Shown here one piece after another: positions 11,901 to 24,400 of a stretch of 64,000 bases of DNA. Origin of the DNA: Styela clava (lineage: Eukaryota; Chordata; Ascidiacea; Stolidobranchia; Styelidae); the NCBI RefSeq assembly GCF_964204865.1, contig NC_135262.1:13888001-13952000 (forward strand), read 5' to 3'. A program made the translations under genes and the position numbers. Under the pieces are notes generated by a model. That model did not search any database. It worked only from the letters and a program-made list of their open reading frames with translations, and was not told where the DNA came from. Numbering within the stretch: position 1 is the stretch's first letter; every line of letters begins with the position of its first letter.

Positions 11901-14200
11901 GAGTGGTAGCCTCATTCGTCAGTGGAATTTGCAAAAATTAGTTTTTTGTTAGAATTTCGCTATGAGCTATGAAAATTTTCGTCAAATGCTTGCAGAAAAT
12001 AGCCAATTCTTCATTTTGTTGTGTTGGTCTTTTTCAATACAATACCATCATCTAACTATGAAATTTGAAATTTAATGTTGTTTTCAAATTTGACATCTCT
12101 CTGACATGTGTTTGAAAAATAATTTTTCTTGGAAGAATTATATAAAAAAAAGGTATTCAGTAAATATTAAGTAGCATATGTTGGTGTCAAGCAAAAATGA
12201 AAGAAAATAGTGTGGTCTGACGAACGCGTGGCATGTTTGCGTGTCACGAACAGCATTTCATGAAAGAATTCTTAGTAAAATATTACAATAAAACTTAAAA
12301 TCGGGCTTCAAAATAATGATTAAATTAAGAGCAATATCAATTTCAACAACTTTCTAAAATAAAAGTCATAACAAAACAACAAAGTACAGCAAATAAACAA
12401 GATGTTTTTTGACGTAATTAGTCAAAATAGTACGAGCATCAAGATAGGCAAAATTGAAAAACGTATATACGCGTCAACCAATCGCTGTTTATGAATCCAG
12501 CGGAAAATTGAGAATCTCCTACGCCACCTTACGGAACGTGACTACATTCAAATTTTTCTTACGCAACAGTTATGTCTTGATTTTATTTGGTTGTTTTAAA
12601 GAAAACATGATACAAGTTTGTACATTTCAGATCTATGTTTAAGCATATTAACTGCGATTGCAACTCGAATATTCGGAATTGTCTTTATTCGGTCATTTAA
12701 CAAAATAAATATTTTGCTGCTTCATTTTTAGTGTAAATGATTACCTACTGCATTTTTGTTTTTATTGGGACAGTAATTTCATTTACCTTTATTGTATACT
12801 TTATTATTTCATCGTCACTCATGGTTCATATATTTTGGCATTTTATTTTTAATACTTGCCAAGCTTCTACATAAGTTTTTGAAATTCTCTTGAATCTTCT
12901 CGCTGGCAAATTTTGCGTGGCATATTCATGTGCAAGAGAATAGGTGAAATTATCACAGTCGCAGGTTGTTTCGAGTAAAAGCTGAGCAAATACGGTTTCT
13001 ATCACCCTTCAAGTAAGTTTGTAAAAGAAACTATTTCTATACTCGATATAAACTAGTAACTTGGCTAGGGAATATTTGCTTATCAAGTTATCAGTATTCT
13101 TCACCTGCCTCAACGGCTTCACTGTCTCCCTGAATAAATAAAGAGAATTTCTTAAATCCCATTTCCGTCTCGATAAAAGATATTGATGCTGATCAAAATG
13201 TCTCTTTTATTGCTGAAAATATATTAAGTGTCATTGAGTTAATTTTTTTGCTTGGTACAATTATACAAATCTTTTCCTATTACTTTTACATTGCAATTTG
13301 GAATTGACGAAATAAATCCGCTCTACTTAGCTATCCACGGGTTAACATTTTGATCAATATGCCATTTTGATGGGATTTTTATATCATATGTCATTGACCA
13401 TAAAATTATTGATAAAAGTATTTGAACACAAAAGAAACATACCCGCATAAAAGTTGTAGGTAAAAAGAAAATAAATCCTGATTCTGGTTGTTATAATACA
13501 CTCATTAGGATTTTTATACTGCGGACTCGAGGCTGCGTTCACATTGGAGTAACAAAAATTAAATTTGACTGAATAATTCATGACATGTATTTACGACCCA
13601 TAGGTTCCATGACCCAATCGGAATATCCGTGCCATATCAGGCTATTGTTTGAGGATTTATATGACCAGCATCGAAATATAATACCCATCGTATCTTACAA
13701 AGCAAATACAACTGAAACGAATAACAAACAGTCTTCAGAATAGGTGTACTTGTCTGATATATATACTCTGTTTGAACACTCTCCGTGGTATCAATAAGTC
13801 AACAACTTGATTCTGTTCTAGTTCACGCTATAGCAGAAGGAATCAGATGTGTGAATACTAGACATATTAGTGTCGTTCGTTTATAATATATTATATACGA
13901 GCTAAGCTATAGGGAGCGTTTAGTAGCGCTGGGATGCAAAAGTTCTTTAATGGCGACAATTCTAACCATTTTTTTTGTAATATCTAAAGTAATTTTACCG
14001 TCTAAACTAAAAGAAGTATACGAGTATATATATCGAAAACCGTCAGACATGAAACTTATATATATTATATATATATATATCATTATAGGCAGGCCAACTG
14101 GTCACTCGAGGAAGTGTTAGAAACGATATCTGCTCTAAATACCTGGCTTGTATCAGTAACCGAGAAAAAAGCCGTTGTTTGTGACATTAGCAGTAGCGGT
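8970..14200. other. Gene-poor 5.2-kb interval
   Basis: I found no exon set that holds together. Short open frames exist (for example 9252-9467, 11196-11465 and 13384-13581 on the minus strand) but none has a splice context, signal peptide or family resemblance. A perfect CRE-type palindrome TGACGTCA lies near 9757-9764, and an (AT)n run at about 14055-14080. I cannot exclude a lineage-specific gene with very short exons. Confidence 0.4.
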
Positions 14201-14344
14201 TTTCAACCTCGTATATAAATTGTGTCAAATATCCGTTACATATAATTTCTCTATTTTCTGTAAAATAAGATCTCTTTGTGATATATGATGAGTGAACACT
14301 ACGGACAGGAATAAATGTAGTCCAAGTAGTTCTTTACGAGAAGC

Positions 14345-15115
14345 ATGAGGGCACTGGCTAACAAAAATATTCGCATTGGATTAATTGAAATTGAAGATTT
14401 TTATCAGGAATTACCACCATGCTTCAGCAGAGACAATGCCAGCAATGAATCTGTTGATCACGATGTAGAAAGAGCCACCGTGTTTTCCTATGACACCAGT
14501 TTTTTTAAAAAAGGATACCCTGAAATTATTAAAACATCAAACCTTGGTGAATTTGAAGCTTTAAAAAGACGTCTTCCAAATTTACCGATGTTTATGAATG
14601 TAAGTGTGGGGGTTGAAGGTCGTCCAGAGAGCGAAGTAGGACTCATAATGTTTATTAACACAAAGCACTCCGAAATTTCACATGCTCTAAGAGGAAAATT
14701 GGACGAAGCAGAAAATTACTTCAGACGTGGAAAAAAATTTTCTCTTCAGATTGATTTTAGTCGTTCGCTGATAAATTGGTATAAGCATGATCGCTTACAA
14801 GGGGGCGGGGATTGCTATACAAAACGGGCACGATTTTACATAACTAATTCGAGTATTCCATGTGGTGTAGGCAAAAATTACTTGTCTCGCATATTTTTCC
14901 AACCTCCGTATTCCATATACAGAAGTATAATTTTTAATGACTTGAAAGCTTCTATCTCCAGCCCTACCCAGCTGATATTACCAACAAATCAGGGATATGC
15001 AAATGCACAACAAGAACAGTTACAAGATGACGACCCAAACGTTCCTCAGCCTGCATACAATCCGGGCGCACCTCCTCCATATAAAACATTTCTACCTGGA
15101 ACCGCAATGCCTTGA
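14345..15115 (+). CDS. Uncharacterised intracellular protein, single open frame, 256 aa
   Basis: A single ATG-to-TGA frame of 257 codons. It is the longest open frame in the window and the only long one without introns. An in-frame TAG lies five codons before the ATG, so the start is well supported unless an upstream exon exists. A TATA-like GTATATAAATT lies near 14213 and AATAAA at about 15787. The protein has no signal peptide and no convincing membrane segment. It has a soluble, mixed-charge body (EVGLIMFINTKH; KRARFYITNSSIPCG), then a Gln/Asp/Pro-rich end with PAYNPGAPPPYK. PPPY matches the PPxY ligand for WW domains (NEDD4-type ligases, YAP); whether it is used is unknown. I do not recognise the fold. 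Absence of introns could mean a retrocopy or simply an intronless gene. Confidence 0.7.
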   Translation: MRALANKNIRIGLIEIEDFYQELPPCFSRDNASNESVDHDVERATVFSYDTSFFKKGYPEIIKTSNLGEFEALKRRLPNLPMFMNVSVGVEGRPESEVGLIMFINTKHSEISHALRGKLDEAENYFRRGKKFSLQIDFSRSLINWYKHDRLQGGGDCYTKRARFYITNSSIPCGVGKNYLSRIFFQPPYSIYRSIIFNDLKASISSPTQLILPTNQGYANAQQEQLQDDDPNVPQPAYNPGAPPPYKTFLPGTAMP

Positions 15116-16280
15116 CGAATTATCCATCATAGGCATAAAATGGATGTATAGCAAAGAAGCGAAATTAACTTGACGAACTTAATTTAAATTGACGCATTCA
15201 CGAACAGACAACAATGAGACAAAAAGTACAAAAGCTGTTTCAAATGTGATACCGTTCACTTTATTAGGACGTTTTTCAAAAGGTCACTAAATCCATCTAT
15301 TTTTTATGTTTTTTAAAACACTATACAAGTTTACCAGAAGTTCGTTGGGAATTTCCACATGTATTTTGTGTAAATTGTAAGCAAACCTAAGATGAGAATT
15401 ACTAGACATGAATTGTGCATCGTTTTGCTAAATTGTTGCTGGTACTTGTGGTTGTTGTCTCAAAAACATCACAGAGCGTTTTGAGAATCGCTATTTTCCA
15501 ATTCACTGTTTATTGAATTATATAGTCATTTCATTTTGTAACTGAAATTATTTTAAATATATTTTATATATGTGTTATGTAGTATGGTTATCAAGCTTTT
15601 ATCCGATTTGTAGTTGATATGTCTCTAATCATACATGGGGGTAGGTTCCTACGGGAAGCTTTTTTTTGTATCCAAACATGTTTAAAAGCGCTTGTTCTAC
15701 AAAAAAGATTTGTTTTTAATTTGATTTTATAATGTTGAGGCACCATAATTGATGAAGCCATGGGCCTGATAAGAATGGAAAATTTCAATAAATCTTATGT
15801 CGTTTTTAAAATGAGGAAAACATTTTCATATTTTGATATTTCCCTATAATCTCAACGCCACGGATAGGAATATGTAAATATTATTACGAGCAGCACAGAA
15901 ATTTGATTTCATGGTATAAATGTTTGTAAAAAACGAACAGTGGTCTCAAACCTTGTTGTTTCAATATTGCACAACTTGATTTAAATTTAAAATTGGGCAG
16001 TGTTGCATTAAATCGCCTCAATTAATTTCTCTGATGATCATTTTTAAGACAGTGGAACGCACATGCATGTAACGTATACCTGAAAATTTGATTCAGGAAA
16101 TTCTGAGAGGAGGACAGAACGTCATAACCAGACCAAAATCTATAAATAACACGCATTAGTCTAGAATAAAATTGGTGGATTCGACAGCAAAACACCAGTT
16201 ACTCTCATAAATCCTGATTATTACAGATTTATTCGAAATAGGTAAGGAATATACATTAATTATTAGAAATTTCCTCTTAC
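15116..16280. other. 3' flank of the 256-aa gene, nothing else seen
   Basis: Likely 3' UTR up to the AATAAA near 15787, then AT-rich sequence. A 65-codon minus-strand frame at 15591-15788 has no supporting context. Confidence 0.4.
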
Positions 16281-16289
16281 AAGAAAGTG

Positions 16290-16920
16290 AATCAATGTGG
16301 TATGATCAGGCTTGTCCCTGGGACGTATTTTTCTGTTCCATTCCATCCCATTTTTCCATTGGAATACAATTCAATAAAAATTAACAAAGTGGCGCTTCCC
16401 ACGAGGGCAAGTTATAGGTAAATATGAAGGGATGCTGGTTAGGGGGTGGATGGATGCAGGCGGGTCGTAGCACCGGACGAATCCCGAATATTCTTCCGGC
16501 TCGGGGCACGGCCCCCACCGCAAAAACTACTCGAAAAGTTTCCAGTGATCGCACAAATGCTATTCCATTCTAGAAACAACGCTAAACGATCCCTAAACCA
16601 CAAAATCATTCAAGTGTGATTTATTTGATGGTATGATTTACAGGTACTCGCCTCCAATTCACAAAACTCCTCTTTCTCTTGACCGGTCTCAATGGTGGAG
16701 TATGTATGTGGACACCGTTCCGGACTCAAATGTCCAGTTTTGTCCAAATCGCCCCGCCAGGACATAATGTTAATTTTGTTGACGCACAAAACGTAATCTC
16801 ATATAAATTTTTCCCAATTATCTTTCGTGTCCCGCTTGTCCCAATTGCTTCACGTGTAACATGGCAAATACAAATGTGTGGTGCCCCATCTCATCCAAGC
16901 CTGGATATAATATAGAAGGG
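16290..16920. repeat. GC-rich patch, probable transposon relic
   Basis: This stretch is clearly richer in G and C than its surroundings (for example GGCGGGTCGTAGCACCGG and GGGGCACGGCCCCCACCG near 16458-16520). It includes a 78-codon open frame at 16679-16915 on the plus strand that I cannot assign. Composition unlike the neighbours suggests inserted repeat DNA. No terminal repeats were recognised. Confidence 0.35.
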
Positions 16921-18426
16921 CGCGCCCTATTGATCCCGAAGACGAATTTAGCTATTTTATGAGATGAAGGGAATACGAAATAAAAGTTGATAAAATCTTT
17001 TGGTAGCGCATATATGCTTATTATTTATTGTATTATCACCAGAACTCTGGAAGTATACAAGTATTTTTCTTATTGAAGAAGAGATCGAAATCAAGTCAAG
17101 TGTTTCTGGTCGGGTGCTTGTTTGAGTTCAGGTTTGAGTACAAATGTACAAATAGTTAGCTTATTCATTCAATGAATTTTGCTCTACAATTTTATATTAA
17201 TTCTGCATGTCGTAAAATGATATTTAATAAATTATATTCAATAACTATATTGTAAAGCAGCTCAGTTGGAACATTAAATTTATCACGTTAAATTCAACTT
17301 AATAAATTTTGCGTAATTTTTCACTGAGGTTTAGTTTAGAATAACCAGAAACTGTATGTTGCAAAAATTGTCAATAATTCTTTTTCTTTTTCAATATTGA
17401 TAAACTTTTTTTTGTCCAGCCTTCTCACGAATGTGGTAAAGCCGAAAAAAACAATAGTTTTTGATTTCCATTTTTAGTATATTGGGAGGGTTTGCGGTGG
17501 TTAGCTACTACAAATATAATAGGAAATCCCTTAAATACCATCACATCTCCGTGACGACGGGGGATAATCACACTGGAAAAATTAATACATATAACTTAAA
17601 TATTGCGGTATTTGCAATAAAACAAACTTTATAAATACGGAAGTGTTTTGTATGAATTCAAAGAAATAAAGGAGATAATTACGTAAAAGGTACAAAATTC
17701 GAAAGCAGTTGAACAGTAAAATTATTATTAATTTTGCATCACTTTAAAAGTATCCTATTACAGAAAAAGTTATTCCGTATTTCATGTCTAGTCGAGCATC
17801 GATATTGTGGCGGCTTTCCGCAGCACATCCTTGGTCTGCTTATTGATATAATGATATGGGTATATATATGACTTTCGTGAAAACAGACATAAATTACCCA
17901 CTTCAAATTGCGGAATGGGTCAGGGTGTCTGAACGCCAAAGTTTAGTAATGTCGCAGTAATATGGTCTGATACTATATGTATTCCGATGTGCCAAACAGT
18001 GAAAGATTTTTATAATTTAGTTTCAGAACTGCTATAAAAACTAACAAAGTGTGGGTAAATATACTGTAATTTGCGTTTCTTGATTTTACAAGCTATAGAC
18101 CAGACCAGACAGGGTCCTGTAATATTACATTGATACGCTGATAGAACACATTTTTCACATAACTATAATAGTTATTGGGAAGTATTCAATCGTCTTAAAT
18201 AATGAAGATTTTTATTTATTTTTTGACAAATATTTAATATTTAAAATTTTTATACCAATTTTCGATAGATAAGCAAAATGGGCGGAAAATAAAAAAAAAT
18301 GGTTCTTAAAAATTTGAGTTTTAATACTAAGAAATATAATCAGCATGTAGAAAATAAGAAAACAAATATTGTACTGAAATTTTATTCATTAATTTTTCAA
18401 ATGAGATATAAAGCTACTCTGCTGCT

Positions 18427-21400
18427 ATGTATTCTAATATACTCACTACGCTTGTAATGTTATGTATCCAACAATTCAACAGTATCTTGGGATTAATGGA
18501 AGATCAATTTGATAAATCAGTGAACGGTAAGGGTAAATGTATTGTTTGTTGCATTATTATGTTAAGATTTATTTTATTTTATTGTATTGCTTCTCTCTTT
18601 TGCTTATTGATCTTATTTTGATATTGATCTGTTTTGATATTGATTTGACACGTAATTTAGGAAAATCTTAGAACTTTAAATGATATAGATCTATTCACTA
18701 TTGTATGTTACATCATCGTTGATATAATGATTTTGATATTGGTCTCTTATAATTGAGCAAACAAATTAAGCTTAAAAGGATCCGAACCAAAAACTATGCC
18801 CTATCGTAACTTCATATTTTATAGACATATATACTAAAACAATAATGAAAATAAAATACCCAAATATAATAATTCAATGATTTTATTGAAACAAAATATA
18901 CCATTGTGTTAGGATTCTATATTAACAATATTGAAAGAATAAAAACGTATAAGAGAATTAAATAGTGGTACGATACAGTTTTCAAATACAATGAGCTAAC
19001 AAGCCTAAAAATTAGAAGTTCAGATCGAACTAACTACTATAAATGCAATAATAATTACATAGGTCATAGATGAATCTTTATCAAGAAAAAAATTCAGCAA
19101 TCCTCCTATTGTAGTTTTCTGTTACATTATTCCATTTTTATATGAGAGAGATAAAAATGTTTGTTACAGAGGAAAATGCAATCGCTGAATCAGTAAGAAT
19201 TTCTGATTCTTGGAATTCTATGGTTGATCAGTCAAGAGTGGAAATTTTCAATGCAGCATCCTCTTCTAGTCATATCAGACCAAGAAAGAAACGAACAGTT
19301 TCAACAGGTGAAGTAATATGTTTAAAAAGAGGAAGGTTTTCAAGGCTCGTATGTTTCAACATTCGGGCATCATCAAATCACATCATTGAATTATAACTAA
19401 AAAAGTTTAATCGAGTAATTAAGGCAATTTATTGAAACAAGTTCTATTTCAGAAAACAACGCGTGTGTAACCGGAGAGCATAATTGCGGAGAAAATGCAG
19501 TTTGTTTGATAACTTCGTGGTCTGATTACAAATGCAATTGTAAGATTGGATTTGTATGGAATGGTAACCAGTGCACAAGTGAGTTTTTCAATCCTGAAAT
19601 AAGCTGGACGGTACGATAACTTTATGATATTTAGACTATGAAATCTTAGATTTACAAATAATTAATCAATTTTATTTGGGGAAATCGCTTAATTTTGGCC
19701 ATATATTATATCATGTGAGTAGAATTAGAAACATGACACTTTAAAACAGAAACATGACACTTCAAACAAAGCGGAAGTAAAAAGGAAACTCGAATCTTAT
19801 CACGTTTTAAAATAATTGCGGAGAACATAGTTCGACAAATCCACTTAGCTCATAGACGAGGTCAAGATGTCTAACATGATTTGTCAAATCTTTTAAAAAA
19901 AAATGTAATGATAGATTTGTAAACTATTAGTTTTTGTCCATGAATACAGGTCACATTCACGATTTAATTGTAAAACTAAAAATTGAAATACCAAGTATAG
20001 GCAAAAGTAGCTTTTCGTAAGCTATACTACTACTTTATAATATATTGAAGTAGAAAAATGCTCAACATGTGAACTAGAATCTTGACAGCAATGTCTGACA
20101 ATGTCAGAATGTCTGACAGCAAAATTTTGAACAAAGTAACAATTTATGTAAATATGTAATTTTCATTCCGCAGGAGCTAAAACTATTTATATGGTATCAA
20201 ATCAAGGAATTTCTATACAGTTGTCGCTAAAAAGCAATACATACACTGTAAAATATTTTTGTTTGTTTGTGAAAAAAATAAGTATATATCCGTAAAAATA
20301 CGAGCTGTGGTGAGGGGAATTTCGCATTAGGAAGCCATTGCGTACGAACATTTTGTAACACTTCGTATTCTTACGTTTGTTTGGCCAATTGTCTGAACAT
20401 TTGGGTATATGTCTGATTGGTGTCGCGTTTGAAAACTTGATTATTTTTTCAAACAACAAATATTCCTGCAGACGTATTGCCAGAATGCGCAATATAATGG
20501 ATCAACTGTAAATCCACAGTCATTCTGCAACTTTTGAAAGAGGTTTTCTCATTAATGGCAAGTTTGTTGTATAAACAACAAAGTTTTGAAAATAGACCGA
20601 AAACACCCTTCAATTTTAAAAAAGTCGTACTGCAAAACAGAAACCCTGTATTAGATTACAGGAAGTTGTATACATAAATATTACTTCTTGCTCATCCGCT
20701 GTTGAAAATGTCTGAGCAAAATAGGGTTAAGATTAGAATTGATTTCACATTTTTCTTTTAATTCAAATTTTATTCAACTTACAGATAGTTTTTATTTATG
20801 AATTTTTAACCAGTTTCTCCCAAGAAATGGATTGATATAATAATTGTTTACAAAAATAAATTCTCATTGGACCTCCTGAAGTATGCGCACCAAGATGGCG
20901 CACAGCCTGAAATCAGGTTGTGTACCAGGTTAGGTTTCAGGTTATGCGACATCTTGGTGCGCATACTTCAGGAGTACCGTCTCATTTTTGGATATGATAT
21001 ATATATGGTCCACACTATTTATAAAAAAAAATGAACGCAAAGATTATCCGGCATCATAGGCTATCAATTAAGGGGTCTCATTTCAACATCAAAGAAATTG
21101 TGATGAATCTAATACAGAAAGAAACAAACTTGCATATATACTAGCCTTTCATAAGCTCAAACGTCAACTAAGAGTCTCAAAGCAGCACAAACCAAAAAAT
21201 GAATTTCAAATCAAAACACCATGCTATTAAAGGACGAACAATATACGTCACCAGGGTCAAATGTCGTGGCTGTTTTATGCGTTGCTAGATTTTCAGACAT
21301 AAATCAACACAAAGTACTGTCCTCCGAAGAATGATTTGTATTTGCTACATATATAATTTGATTAATAAAAATTTCTGCGTATTTCCCCAAATTTTTTGAA

Positions 21401-24400
21401 CTGTTGCTGTGTGATTGTTCGGTTACTTTGATAAAGTCAGCTATTCCCAAAACAATCATTTATACAGGGACTGATGAAGTATACGTTCGTCTGAATGGAG
21501 TATTTTCTTCAAATGCTGGAGTTAATCGTGGAAGAGCAGAAATTTTCCACGACGGTGAATGGGGAGCAATATGTGATGATGGATTTGGTATAGAAGAAGC
21601 ACAAGTAATTTGTAGAATGGCGGGATTTATAGACGCGTTAGAGGCTCCTTTAGCTGGATATTATGGACTACCGGATGTGGATGTAAAAATTTTGATTACT
21701 AGTTTGGATTGTGATGGAACGGAAACAAGCATAAACGATTGTAAGCATTCTGGGTGGGGAAATCATTCTTGTAACAGAGGAGAGGAGGCTTCTGTTGTAT
21801 GTACAGGTATAATTTTCCATAATGATTTTTACATATCTAAATCCAGAATAAAATTATTCCTGAGGGTATTAAATGAGATAGAAATTTAATACTATATATC
21901 GGAGTTTGGTGAAAGATTGGAGGAACTTAAATATTCACAAACAAAACTATTCTACGTAATAAAAACAATTGGAAATGAAATTTTTTTCAAACAAACAAAA
22001 TACTGAATATTTTACGAAAAGATAATTTTTTTTAACTCAAATTTTGTTTTTTCTAATTTCCAGGTAACACAATTCGTTTAAGAGACTCAAAATATAATTA
22101 TGAAGGAAGAGTTGAAATATTTCACGACGGAGAATGGGGAACAATTGGTGATGATTCATGGGATAACCTCAATGCTTTGGTAGTTTGTCGAATGCTTGGA
22201 TTTCCTGGAGCGGTATGGGGAATCCAAGACGCCTATTTTGGCGAAGGTACAGGAAAAATTTGGTTGAATGACGTCTCATGTAGAGGAGATGAACATAATG
22301 TGGAATACTGTCGACGTAGTGAGTGGGGGAATCCAGGTGCCGATCACAGTGAGGATGCATCTGTTGTTTGCATGCCAAGTAAGCAGCATTATCCGTGGCT
22401 ACCGGTAACTGACTTTTTTCAAAAATTTAAATAGTGAAATTTGTTCTATAGGAGAGAGTCGGAAACACTTTTTTTCTTTTACATCTTTTGGAGTAATGTA
22501 GAGAAGAGTAAAATGTAGTTTTTAATCAGCGACTAAGATTATACCCAAGCAAGATACACTCACCACCAAAATACCTTGTAAAACGTTTGTCACGAGCCTA
22601 CTTCACCCCACTGGTTGAGCACATTCGGACACACTTTGGTGCACGGTGAAGGAATTTGTTCAACTCAACAAAAATATCAACAAATCAGAATCGTTATTCA
22701 AACATTTTGAGGAACTGCGGAATTTCAAATTTGGAGATTTATTAGTTTGAAATTAATTTTCAATCAAAATATTCCAGACCTTTTTCAGAAAAATTCTTGA
22801 TAGTTTTTTTCCACATTGGCAGTATAAAGCTATCTCAACGACATACGTATCTGAATAGATTTTTATTGTTGAATTGTCTGTTAAATATTTTAGATCCTTA
22901 TTATTAAATATGAAATAAATTCATTGTGTTTTCCTTTGAATAATGCGTTATTCCAATCAGGTGAAAAGGCGTTTTGAAAGTTAGATTCTCGACAATTATA
23001 ATTTTCTTGTAAAAGGGCCGAAGAGTCTCTGAGTGCTTAAAAAGAACAATAATTGAAAGTGTAATTTTTTCCAATGGCCTGAACTGTTCACGGTGTTAAA
23101 CAAAACAACGAAATCACCAGATATAGAAACATTCGAAATGCCTGGCCAGAGCCCAGAGGCGACTAATTTCCTCTTTCGAATAAATTCAAAAATTTTATGT
23201 TTGAATCTGGGAATATATTCCAAATTGGCCCGGAAAATTGCACACAACATAACGCATTCCCAGGTCTTTAAGTACTCAATGGATAAAGGGCTGATATTTT
23301 TCAGCAATTATGGTGCGTCTCTATGGATCAACAGGAAAGCATCAAGGAAGAGTGGAAGTTCTGCATGATGGAGAATGGGGGACAGTTTGTGACGAATCAT
23401 GGGACATACGAGCTGCTGATGTCGTCTGTCGGATGCTTGGATATATTGGTGCAGACTCCGCACGTAGTGGCGCTTATTTTGGGAAAGGAATGGGAAAGGT
23501 TTGGTACAATAACGTTAATTGTACTGGATATGAAGATCACATGGATGAATGCAAAATATCGATTGGAGACGGGAGCTGTGGACATGATCGTGACGCCTCA
23601 GTGATATGCATACCTTCAAGTACCCCTTATCATACTTTATTGTTTACGCATTGCGTATTCTATATTGTCTTCGATATTATTTTTCCTTTATATGATTCTA
23701 ATTCAATATTCTCCCAAGAAAATATTTTGATCTATGGTATTACAAATCAATTTACGTTGTAGAAAAGATGATATAAGTGCCTTGTGTGAGCGAAGAAGTT
23801 ATGTCCATGAGATTCTATCATATGCTTTTTCAAGTTATAAATCTTTTATTTCAGTATCTCCCAGCAAAGTTCGTCTTGTAGATGACAAAACAGGTTTACA
23901 AGACAGAGGTCGAGTTGAAATTCTGCATCACGGAGTTTGGGGTACAATATGTGATGATAACTGGGATTTTGAAGACGCAAGAGTTATTTGTCGCATGTTG
24001 CAGTTTCAAGACGCGATGGATGCACCAGGTCAGGCTTATTTTGGGGAAGGAAAAGGAGTAATTTGGATGGATGAAGTTGAATGCACAGGAATGGAAACAG
24101 ACATCAAAACTTGTCCACAGAGAAAATGGGGTTTGCACAATTGTTATCACGACGAAGATGCATCTGCAGTGTGCATTGGTAATTATAATATAGAACAGTT
24201 CTTCGCTATTAATTATTTATTACTAAAATAATATCTAGTTTTGAACATTTTACAATATGCTCATAAGGTGTGAATCACTAAACAATATTTTAGCTGACAC
24301 ATTAAATGCTATAATATGATACGACTTTCCTGCTGAAATATTGCCATGAAAATCTGCAGTGAAGTCGTATGTACTATAAGCTAAAAACACCCAACCAATT

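Noticed and set aside
17477-17635. Open stretch after a TTTTTAG acceptor encoding a TM-like GGFAVVSYYKYNRKS
   Set aside because: It needs a phase-2 entry unlike the other small membrane genes, and no upstream exon or signal peptide could be joined to it.
23093-23368. Open frame crossing into SRCR exon 3
   Set aside because: It is a different frame from the SRCR domain; the splice-bounded exon at 23305 explains the coding signal.
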